A program made the translations under genes and the position numbers. Positions 1 through 5,686 of a stretch of 5,743 nt of DNA are shown here, piece after piece. Source of the stretch: an uncultured Bacillota bacterium (lineage in GTDB: Bacteria > Bacillota > Clostridia > Peptostreptococcales > Anaerovoracaceae); assembly GCA_946545145.1 (NCBI GenBank), contig CAMNNG010000078.1:1-5743 (forward strand), in the 5' to 3' direction. Numbering within the stretch: position 1 is the first letter of the stretch; each line of letters starts with the position of its first letter. A model generated the notes under the pieces. That model saw only the letters and a list, made by a program, of their open reading frames with translations. It had not been told where the DNA came from and did no database searches.

Positions 1-925
1 CGAGCTTAGTAAGCGCATCCTCGATCTGCTGTTTCGTGAACTTGTGCGTAGTCTGAACACCGATCTCACTGAATACCTCATCAGCATGGTGATGATCGTG
101 ATCGTGGTGATGATGGTGATGGTGATGATCGTCGTCATGGTCGTGATCATGATGATGTTCATGCTCATCGTGGTCATGGTGGTGTTCATGTTCATGCTCG
201 TGGTCGTGATCGTGCTCATCGTGATCGTGGTCGTGATCGTCATGGTCGTGATCGTGATCATGGTGGTGATGATGCTCATGCTCATGCGCGTAAGCTTCCT
301 CACGCAGCTTGTCGAGCTCTGCGGACAGAGTCTTCTTCATCTCCATCGTGTCGAGTATCTGCTTACCGGAGATCTGATCCCACGGCGTCGTTACCATCGA
401 CGCGTGATCGTTGAGCTCGCGCAGCATCCTGACGCAGTCGTCGAGTCTTTCCTGATCGAGGTCCTGCGTGTGGCTGAGGATGATCGAGCTTGCGTGCTCT
501 ACCTGGTTCTTGTAGAACTCGCCGAAGTTCTTCATATAGAATCTGCACTTCTTCGCGTCTACGACAGTCGTGAATCCGTTGAGTTCGATCTCGTCGTTAT
601 GCAGGTCCTGTACCGCTATGATGACGTCGCTGAGCTTGCCTACGCCGGACGGCTCGATGAGGATCCTCTCGGGCGAGTACTCCTCGATGACCTGAGCCAG
701 AGCGCGTCCGAAGTCGCCTACCAGAGTGCAGCAGATGCATCCGGAGTTCATCTCGTTGACCATGACTCCCGTCTCTTTGAGGAAGCCGCCGTCGATGCCG
801 ATCTCGCCGAATTCGTTTTCGATGAGAACGAGCTTTTCATCGCCGTAAGCTTCAGCGATCAGTTTCTTTATCAGTGTGGTTTTTCCGGCGCCCAGAAAGC
901 CCGAAAAAATATCAACTTTTGTCAT
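1..925 (-). CDS. CobW/COG0523-type G3E GTPase, putative metallochaperone, with a very long His/Asp/Glu tract (C-terminus missing)
   Basis: The frame starts at the ATG at 925 and stays open to the left edge, giving 308 residues without a stop. A GAAGGG Shine-Dalgarno-like stretch lies about 9 nt upstream. Residues 9-17 are the Walker A P-loop GFLGAGKTT. ENEFGEIGIDG (36-46) and IEPSG (90-94) fit the switch and Walker B regions of G3E GTPases. SGCICC (61-66) is the CxCC metal-binding motif that defines COG0523. Residues 214-280 contain only His, Asp and Glu. From about residue 281 (ADEVFSEIGVQ) the start of the CobW C-terminal domain is visible before the window ends. Family members use GTP hydrolysis to deliver Zn, Co or Ni to client proteins in the cytoplasm; which metal is used here cannot be read from the sequence. 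The usual NKxD guanine motif is replaced by SHTQ (151-154). The gene lies 84 bp after the aldehyde dehydrogenase and has its own candidate promoter, so it may be only partly coupled to that operon. The family is secure; the metal and client are unknown. Confidence 0.93.
   Translation of the reverse strand, partial: MTKVDIFSGFLGAGKTTLIKKLIAEAYGDEKLVLIENEFGEIGIDGGFLKETGVMVNEMNSGCICCTLVGDFGRALAQVIEEYSPERILIEPSGVGKLSDVIIAVQDLHNDEIELNGFTTVVDAKKCRFYMKNFGEFYKNQVEHASSIILSHTQDLDQERLDDCVRMLRELNDHASMVTTPWDQISGKQILDTMEMKKTLSAELDKLREEAYAHEHEHHHHHDHDHDHDDHDHDHDEHDHDHEHEHEHHHDHDEHEHHHDHDHDDDHHHHHHHHDHDHHHADEVFSEIGVQTTHKFTKQQIEDALTKL
86..286 (-). repeat. Low-complexity His/Asp/Glu coding tract inside the CobW-family GTPase
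   Basis: These 67 consecutive codons (residues 214-280) encode only His (40), Asp (19) and Glu (8). They include one run of eight His and many HD and HE alternations. CAT and CAC are mixed, as are GAT and GAC, so this is not a pure trinucleotide repeat, although the DNA is strongly repetitive. The tract joins the GTPase domain to the start of the C-terminal domain, where many COG0523 proteins carry a shorter His-rich loop. The inferred role is metal binding or buffering. The opposite strand reads as a false Val/Met/Ile-rich hydrophobic stretch. Confidence 0.97.
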
Positions 926-965
926 TTCGTATTTCCCTTCTTTCTTTTGCTTTTCGTCAACATCA

Positions 966-993
966 ATTCTACCACCGATGTCAAGCATCTAAA
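966..993 (-). promoter_or_regulatory. Candidate promoter for the CobW-family gene, with an imperfect inverted repeat over the -10
   Basis: On the minus strand, TTTAGA (988-993) and TAGAAT (966-971) match the sigma-70/sigma-A -35 and -10 boxes at 4/6 and 5/6 with a 16-bp spacer. This would give a leader of about 33 nt. An imperfect inverted repeat, GACATC and GATGTT separated by 12 bp (959-982), covers the -10 box and could be an operator. Metal-dependent repression would suit a COG0523 gene, but no recognisable Zur or Fur consensus is present. The assignment is tentative. Confidence 0.35.
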
Positions 994-1009
994 CATGAGT
1001 CCCCCGGGA

Positions 1010-2389
1010 TCACTTCATGAACCTGCGGAGCATGTTCTCGTAAAGCTTTTTGTATGGTCTGTATCTGAACGGAACATCGAGGATGTTCGGGCGTCTCAGT
1101 ATGCTCTTAGTGTGCGAGAACGTGTCAAAGCCGACTTTGCCGTGGTAAGCGCCCATTCCGCTCTCACCGACGCCGCCGAATCCCATGCGGTCTGTAGCTA
1201 TGTGAACTATCGTATCGTTGACGCATCCGCCGCCGAATCTTACCATCTGCAGGACGAAGTCTATGTTCACTTTGTCCTTCGAGAAGATGTAGAGAGCGAG
1301 CGGCTTGTCGCCTTCGTCGATCTCCTCTACGAGGGCGCCCAGGCTCTTATATGTGAGCACAGGAAGCACCGGTCCGAATATCTCTTCCTTCATGACGGCA
1401 TCATCGCGCGTAACGCCCTTCATGACAGTAGGCTCGATCCTGAGTCCTTCCTCATCGACCCTGCCGCCGCAGACTACCTTTTCCGGATCGATCAGGGCCT
1501 TCACCCTGTCGAAGTGCTTTCTGTTGATTATATTCCCGTAATCTCCGAGTTCGAGCGGATCGCTCGTGAACTGGATCTCTATCTGCTTTTTGATCTCTTC
1601 GATAAGGTCATCCTCGACGCTCTCATGGCAGCAGATATAGTCCGGAGCGACGCATGTCTGGCCGCAGTTCATGAACTTGCCGAATACTATCCTTCTCGCC
1701 GCTATCCTGAGGTCAGCCGTCTCGTCTACGATGCACGGGCTCTTTCCGCCAAGCTCCAGCGTTACCGGTATCAGCCTCTCCGCGGCCTTCCCCATGACTT
1801 CGCGACCAACGCCCTTGCTTCCCGTGAAGAAGATATAGTCGAACGGACAGTCGAGAAGGCTCTTGTTCTCCTCGCGTCCTCCCGTGACTACCGTCGCAAG
1901 GCCTGCCGGGAAGACTTCGCTTACCAGCTTTTCGATTAGGGCCGACGTTGCCGGCGAGTAAGCGCTCGGCTTTATCATCACCGTATTTCCGGCAGCCAGC
2001 GCGTCCACCATCGGGCTGATCGACAGGAGGAACGGATAGTTCCACGGACTCATCACCAGAACGGATCCGTAAGGCGAAGCCTTGGTGATGCTCCTTCCCG
2101 GCATCAGGGAGATCGGCGTCAGATGCTCCTTTCCTCTGGAGTAGCTCTGGGCGTGCGAGAGCATGTGGCTGATCTCGCTTTTGACGAGACCGATCTCGCA
2201 CATGTACGACTCCTGCATACCTTTGCCAAGGTCCTCCTGCAGGGCCGCAGCTATGACGTCTTCATTCTCTTCGATTGCTTTGTAGAGATCCCTCAGATGC
2301 TCCTTGCGCCTTCTGACGGACATCGTCTTTCCGCTTCTGAAATACCTTTTCTGCCTTTCGAGGGCAAGCTGAATATCGAGTTTTTCCAT
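1010..2389 (-). CDS. NAD(P)-dependent aldehyde dehydrogenase, class-3-like (fatty or aromatic aldehyde type)
   Basis: This complete 459-residue protein oxidises an aldehyde to the acid with NAD(P)+, presumably in the cytoplasm or at the membrane face. The length fits the short class-3 (ALDH3/YwdH-like) group better than the roughly 490-residue classical ALDHs. The catalytic set is intact. SPWNYPF (114-120) carries oxyanion Asn117, and IKPS (139-142) supplies the conserved cofactor-site Lys140. FTGS (188-191) is the Rossmann glycine turn, LELGG (211-215) carries general-base Glu212, and NCGQTC (241-246) ends in nucleophile Cys246. EEIFGP (335-340) and a GGVGESGMG segment (405-413) complete the family pattern. 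The last 19 residues are strongly basic, which may help membrane association. The ATG at 2389 has AAGGAGA 7 nt upstream. The gene starts 18 bp after the flavoprotein stop, so the two are almost certainly one operon. No terminator follows. The family is secure; the aldehyde substrate is unknown. Confidence 0.95.
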   Translation of the reverse strand: MEKLDIQLALERQKRYFRSGKTMSVRRRKEHLRDLYKAIEENEDVIAAALQEDLGKGMQESYMCEIGLVKSEISHMLSHAQSYSRGKEHLTPISLMPGRSITKASPYGSVLVMSPWNYPFLLSISPMVDALAAGNTVMIKPSAYSPATSALIEKLVSEVFPAGLATVVTGGREENKSLLDCPFDYIFFTGSKGVGREVMGKAAERLIPVTLELGGKSPCIVDETADLRIAARRIVFGKFMNCGQTCVAPDYICCHESVEDDLIEEIKKQIEIQFTSDPLELGDYGNIINRKHFDRVKALIDPEKVVCGGRVDEEGLRIEPTVMKGVTRDDAVMKEEIFGPVLPVLTYKSLGALVEEIDEGDKPLALYIFSKDKVNIDFVLQMVRFGGGCVNDTIVHIATDRMGFGGVGESGMGAYHGKVGFDTFSHTKSILRRPNILDVPFRYRPYKKLYENMLRRFMK

Positions 2390-2396
2390 ATCGATG

Positions 2397-2403
2397 TCTC
2401 CTT
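2397..2403 (-). promoter_or_regulatory. Strong ribosome binding site of the aldehyde dehydrogenase gene
   Basis: AAGGAGA lies 7 nt before the ATG at 2389, inside the 18-bp gap after the flavoprotein stop codon. It fixes the start. It is a better match to the consensus than the GGGGG site of the first gene in the operon, so the second gene may be translated at least as efficiently. Confidence 0.8.
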
Positions 2404-2407
2404 TTGC

Positions 2408-3787
2408 TTACTGCTCCCTTTCCTTTTCAAGGATCCTGCGCGCAACATACACACCGCTCGCAGACGCGTGCGAAAGCGAGTGCGTGACTCCGCTGCCGTC
2501 GCCGATGACGTAGAGGCCGTCGTGGCACGTCATGAGATCGCTGTCGAGGGCGACCTCCATGTTGTAGAACTTGACTTCGACTCCGTAGAGGAGAGTGTCG
2601 TCGTTGGCGACTCCCGGAGCGATCTTGTCGAGCGCGTATATCATTTCGATTATTCCGTCGAGGAGTCTCTTCGGAAGGACGAGGCTGAGGTCTCCCGGCG
2701 TTGCCTGCAGAGTCGGTCTTACGTTTCCTTCGTCGAGCCTCTTCTGGACGCTCCTTCTTCCTCTTTCAAGGTCGCCGAAGCGCTGTACTATGACGCCGCC
2801 TCCGAGCATGTTCGAAAGGCGCGCTATGCTTTCACCGTATTCGTTCGAGTCCTTGAACGGCTCCGAGAAATGCTTCGCCACGAGAAGAGCGAAGTTCGTG
2901 TTCTCCGTCTTCTTTCCTTCGTCTTCGAAGCTGTGGCCGTTGACCGTGACGATGCCGTTCGTGTTCTCCGTTACGACGATGCCGTTCGGGTTCATGCAGA
3001 ATGTCCTGACCTTGTCCTCGAACTTCTCTGTCCTATAGACGATCTTTCCTTCATAAAGTTCGTCTGTTATATCCTCGAAGATGACGGCCGGAAGCTCGAC
3101 TCTGACGCCGAGGTCGACCCTGTTCGACTTCGTGCTGATGTCTAGGTCTGTGCAGACGTTCTCCATCCATTTGCTGCCGCTTCTTCCTACGGAAATGATG
3201 CACGTTTTTCCTTCATAGGAATCGTCCGCGCTTTCCACTCTGTATCCGTCATCGAGTTTTTCTATCTTTTCGATCTTCGTCCTGAAGAAGAAGTCGACCT
3301 TGTCCTTCAGTTCATCATATATGTTGCCGAGCACGATATAGTTGATGTCCGTGCCCAGGTGTCTGACTCTCGCGTCGAGAAGCTTCAGTTTGTTCTGCAT
3401 GCACTTTTTCTTGAAGCCGCTGTCAGCCGTCGAATACATCTTCGTTCCGGCCCCGCCGTGAGTGCAGTTGATCTCATCGACGTACTCCATCAGCTCTGTG
3501 GCCTTCTCTCTTCCGATGTATTCGTGGAGAGTTCCTCCGAAGTCGTTGGTGATGTTGTACTTTCCATCGGAGAAAGCACCTGCTCCTCCGAATCCGCGCA
3601 TTATGGCGCACGGCTCGCAGCCGACGCATGACTTCACCTTGACGCCGTCGATCGGGCACTTTCTTTTCTCAAGTACGTTTCCGGCTTCGAAGACCGCTAT
3701 CTTCTTAGACGGATCGAGCTTGGTCATCTCGTAAGCGGAGAATATTCCTCCGGGTCCTGCGCCTATTATTATCACATCATATTTCAT
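2408..3787 (-). CDS. Uncharacterised FAD-dependent dehydrogenase, COG2509 type (NAD(P)/FAD-dependent oxidoreductase)
   Basis: This complete 459-residue flavoprotein begins with an FAD-binding Rossmann motif, GAGPGG (9-14), followed by the ribose-binding acidic residue Glu34 in VFEAG. GFGGAGAFSDGKYN (65-78) is the segment I recognise as characteristic of COG2509 dehydrogenases. ISVGRSGS (198-205) resembles the second dinucleotide-contact strand, and a C-terminal YVIGDGSG (426-433) is the usual second FAD contact. Cysteines 44, 54, 57 and 60 form a CxxCxxC-type cluster just before the hallmark segment. Such a cluster could bind metal or Fe-S, or take part in thiol redox chemistry; this is inference. 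No signal peptide or membrane segment is seen, so the protein is probably cytoplasmic. It is the first gene after a strong promoter and is followed 18 bp later by an aldehyde dehydrogenase, suggesting a shared redox pathway. To my knowledge, COG2509 proteins have no firmly assigned substrate. The ATG at 3787 places the glycine motif at the expected distance from the N-terminus. Confidence 0.9.
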   Translation of the reverse strand: MKYDVIIIGAGPGGIFSAYEMTKLDPSKKIAVFEAGNVLEKRKCPIDGVKVKSCVGCEPCAIMRGFGGAGAFSDGKYNITNDFGGTLHEYIGREKATELMEYVDEINCTHGGAGTKMYSTADSGFKKKCMQNKLKLLDARVRHLGTDINYIVLGNIYDELKDKVDFFFRTKIEKIEKLDDGYRVESADDSYEGKTCIISVGRSGSKWMENVCTDLDISTKSNRVDLGVRVELPAVIFEDITDELYEGKIVYRTEKFEDKVRTFCMNPNGIVVTENTNGIVTVNGHSFEDEGKKTENTNFALLVAKHFSEPFKDSNEYGESIARLSNMLGGGVIVQRFGDLERGRRSVQKRLDEGNVRPTLQATPGDLSLVLPKRLLDGIIEMIYALDKIAPGVANDDTLLYGVEVKFYNMEVALDSDLMTCHDGLYVIGDGSGVTHSLSHASASGVYVARRILEKEREQ

Positions 3788-3795
3788 GTCTTTTT

Positions 3796-3800
3796 CCCCC
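3796..3800 (-). promoter_or_regulatory. Unusual all-G ribosome binding site of the flavoprotein gene
   Basis: GGGGG lies 8 nt before the ATG at 3787 and is the only purine-rich stretch at a sensible Shine-Dalgarno distance. It can pair with the CCUCC anti-SD if one G-U wobble replaces the usual A-U pair. It supports this start codon but departs from the AAGGAGA and AGAGGA sites of the neighbouring genes. Confidence 0.5.
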
Positions 3801-3840
3801 GTTTTTTATAGTTGAAAATGCGCGTTCACACACGAAGAAT

Positions 3841-3869
3841 ATTATACCACAACATAGGTGAAATAAAAA
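3841..3869 (-). promoter_or_regulatory. Extended -10 promoter of the flavoprotein/aldehyde dehydrogenase operon
   Basis: A perfect TATAAT (3841-3846) is preceded by TG one base upstream (3848-3849), making an extended -10 element that can work with a poor -35. The best -35 at a 17-bp spacing is TTTTTA (3864-3869, 3/6 matches), and it lies in the T tract of the preceding terminator. The predicted start near 3834 leaves a leader of about 47 nt. No operator or riboswitch fold is evident in that leader. Confidence 0.75.
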
Positions 3870-3896
3870 AGAAGAGCGGATCCGAAGATCACGCTC
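3861..3896 (-). terminator. Rho-independent terminator of the pyrophosphatase gene
   Basis: Read on the minus strand, GAGCG (3892-3896) pairs with CGCTC (3874-3878). After a single bulged T, GATC (3887-3890) pairs with GATC (3879-3882) around a TTCG loop closed by C-G, the very stable cUUCGg tetraloop. A tract rich in T (TTCTTTTTTATTT) follows at once. This ends the pyrophosphatase transcript 75 bp after its stop codon and separates it from the flavoprotein operon. Confidence 0.85.
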
Positions 3897-3924
3897 CGTG
3901 AATATCTTGTTAAAGAAGTCGATC

Positions 3925-3961
3925 TTCCCGACTCGTCGGAGTTCGTCCTCAGAGTCGAAAA
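3925..3961 (-). other. Hairpin in the pyrophosphatase 3' untranslated region
   Basis: On the minus strand, TTTTCGACTC (3952-3961) pairs with GAGTCGGGAA (3925-3934). This gives a 10-bp stem with two G-U wobbles and a 17-nt loop that can itself form a short GAG/CTC pairing. It begins 10 nt after the stop codon and has no T tract, so it is not itself a terminator. It may protect the mRNA 3' end or be incidental. Confidence 0.5.
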
Positions 3962-3970
3962 GTAAGCAGA

Positions 3971-5638
3971 CTAAAGATCGTCTATTGCGCCGAGCACGGC
4001 AGGGATGAACTGCTTCTTCCTGCTTACTACGCCATCGAGAAGAACGCCCTGAGAGGCTTCGATACCAAACGCCGCGGCGGCCGTCTCTGCAGCGCTTTCT
4101 CCTGCGAAAACGAGCCTGCTGCTCTCTGCTCTGATATCCGTCAGAAGGAAGAATATCATGTCCACATCGGCATCGCGCCTCGCGTCTTCGATCTTGGCGC
4201 CGGCCATCTGCATGGCCTTCTCCAGATTCTGCGGGCTCATGTAGCTTCCCTGTCCGACGCCGAAACGGACTCCTTCGTGTTCGAATTCCTTGAAGTCAGC
4301 GAAGATGATATCGCCGGCCGTCTTTCCCTCAAGGTCTTCGCCTGCTTCGAACATCTTCTCCGCGTACTCATCGATATCTACGCCGGCGATCGCGGCGAGT
4401 TCTTCCGCTGCTGCGCGGTCTACCGCTGTGCACGTGGGCGAGCGGAAGCAGAGAGTATCTGAAATGATGGCGCTGAGGAGGATGCCTGCTATATCAGGCT
4501 CTATCTCCACGCCGTTCTCGTGGTAGATGCTGCGGATTATCGTAGCCGTGCATCCTACCGGCTGGTTCCTGAAGTATACAGGTCCCATCGTCTCAAAATC
4601 ACCGATCCTGTGATGGTCTATTACCTCGAGCACTTCGGCCTCGTCGAAGCCGCTGACGCACTGTCCCTTCTCATTGTGGTCAACGAGTATGAGGCTCTTC
4701 TTCCTGAGGTTCATGACGCTGTGGCGGCTGATCATGCCGCGGTATTTCCCGGATGGGCTGAGCACCGGAAAATGAGTATGGCGCACCTCGGCCATCTTTT
4801 TGCTTACATCCTCCGCAGATGTATCCAGCGTGAATGCGACCAGCTTTTCCGCGCCCGTCATGAACGCTCCTACCGGCATGCTCTGTATGCTTCTCGTGGC
4901 CGCCTTGTATGTATTGAGAGGAGTTCCGATCAGTGTGCAGCCGTGCTCTTTTGCCAGTTTCACGATGCTGTCGGCGGGCTTTGCGCCAAGGCAGACTATC
5001 AGGCAGCCGGCTCCGGCCTCTATCGCCGCGAACTGTGATTCGTATCTGTTCGCGACCATTACTATGTCGCCCTCTTCAACGTATTCTTCTATCGCGTCAG
5101 GACTCGCGGCTCCGATGACGCCTCTTCCTCTGTTTATGATCTCGTCCATATCACCGGCATAGAGTGTGCCGTCGATCGACTCGACCAGATTCCTGACCGG
5201 TGTTCCTGCCTTGGCGAGAGCGCCGTCTTCCATCCCGTCCATGTTGGCTATGGCTATATCGCCCAGAGATATGATCCCCGCAAGCGTTTTTCCGTCTTCT
5301 GTTATGGGAAGCGCCTTGGCTTCGCGCTCTCTCATGATCTTCAGAGCCTCTCTCATGGATGTGCTCCGTGAAATGCCTTTGATCTTTCTGATCTCCATAT
5401 CGGAGACCTCCGGCGCCGCTGTGTCCACCAGCTCCGGCACTTTGAAGCCGAACCTGTTCAGAACGAAAGCCGTCTCGAGATTCACATCCCCGGCCCTCCC
5501 GGCTTTGTATTCCCGTTCGTTATCTATTTTGTTTTTCAGCGCCGCGTAAGCGATCGCTGAGCATATCGAATCCGTATCGGGATTCTTGTGCCCTATGACG
5601 ATGACCTGCTGCTTTGCTTCTTTTTTCTTTTCTGCCAT
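3971..5638 (-). CDS. Manganese/cobalt-dependent family II inorganic pyrophosphatase with CBS-DRTGG-CBS regulatory insert
   Basis: This complete 555-residue cytoplasmic enzyme hydrolyses pyrophosphate to two phosphates, pulling biosynthetic reactions forward. The DHH catalytic domain is split. GHKNPDTDS (16-24) supplies metal ligands His17, Asp21 and Asp23. After the insert come VDHNE (319-323, Asp320), DHHR (341-344) and SDT (393-395, Asp394). The C-terminal DHHA2 domain ends with the substrate-binding SRKKQ signature (539-543). Plain family II enzymes (PpaC type) have about 310 residues. The extra roughly 240 residues are a first CBS domain (about 79-140), a DRTGG domain (about 147-250) and a second CBS domain (about 254-312). 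In characterised clostridial relatives this insert binds adenine nucleotides: AMP and ADP inhibit, while ATP or diadenosine polyphosphates activate. All catalytic motifs are intact. The ATG at 5638 has AGAGGA 9 nt upstream and gives a short Lys-rich N-terminus directly before the first motif. It has its own terminator downstream; no convincing promoter is visible in the short gap upstream, so it may be co-transcribed with the preceding gene. Confidence 0.97.
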   Translation of the reverse strand: MAEKKKEAKQQVIVIGHKNPDTDSICSAIAYAALKNKIDNEREYKAGRAGDVNLETAFVLNRFGFKVPELVDTAAPEVSDMEIRKIKGISRSTSMREALKIMREREAKALPITEDGKTLAGIISLGDIAIANMDGMEDGALAKAGTPVRNLVESIDGTLYAGDMDEIINRGRGVIGAASPDAIEEYVEEGDIVMVANRYESQFAAIEAGAGCLIVCLGAKPADSIVKLAKEHGCTLIGTPLNTYKAATRSIQSMPVGAFMTGAEKLVAFTLDTSAEDVSKKMAEVRHTHFPVLSPSGKYRGMISRHSVMNLRKKSLILVDHNEKGQCVSGFDEAEVLEVIDHHRIGDFETMGPVYFRNQPVGCTATIIRSIYHENGVEIEPDIAGILLSAIISDTLCFRSPTCTAVDRAAAEELAAIAGVDIDEYAEKMFEAGEDLEGKTAGDIIFADFKEFEHEGVRFGVGQGSYMSPQNLEKAMQMAGAKIEDARRDADVDMIFFLLTDIRAESSRLVFAGESAAETAAAAFGIEASQGVLLDGVVSRKKQFIPAVLGAIDDL

Positions 5639-5686
5639 TTACTTTCTTCCTCTCATTTCTTCTTGTATCACACATTCTGTACCAGA

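Noticed and set aside
86..286. Repetitive DNA that might be a CRISPR array or tandem repeat element.
   Set aside because: There are no spaced, constant-length repeat units. The repetition follows a codon pattern in frame with the GTPase.
363..548. A 61-codon minus-strand frame inside the GTPase gene.
   Set aside because: It is frame-shifted relative to the GTPase, which is continuous here with intact motifs, so there is no sign of a frameshift or second gene.
926..1009. A terminator after the aldehyde dehydrogenase gene.
   Set aside because: The gap holds only a CCCGGG palindrome and a weak inverted repeat without a T tract, so transcription may continue into the GTPase gene.
44..1939. A 631-codon plus-strand open frame with a long Met/Val/Ile-rich stretch resembling membrane helices.
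   Set aside because: It is the exact codon-aligned antisense of the GTPase and aldehyde dehydrogenase. The hydrophobic part is the complement of the His/Asp/Glu codons, and the frame runs through an intergenic gap without matching any family.
1713..2201. A 162-codon minus-strand frame inside the aldehyde dehydrogenase gene.
   Set aside because: It is an out-of-frame shadow on the same strand, rich in Arg, Gly and Asp, as expected from frame-shifted coding DNA.
2123..3145. A 340-codon plus-strand open frame.
   Set aside because: It is antisense to the flavoprotein and the 5' part of the aldehyde dehydrogenase in the same codon phase, with a charged Val/Arg/Asp-rich composition and no recognisable motif.
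4520..5038. Plus-strand frames of 60 to 172 codons across the pyrophosphatase gene.
   Set aside because: All are antisense to a gene with a full set of conserved catalytic motifs, and none shows a domain or a plausible ribosome binding site.
5639..5686. A promoter for the pyrophosphatase gene.
   Set aside because: Candidate -10 boxes such as CAGAAT and GATACA lack a -35 at suitable spacing, so no site can be supported in this short gap.
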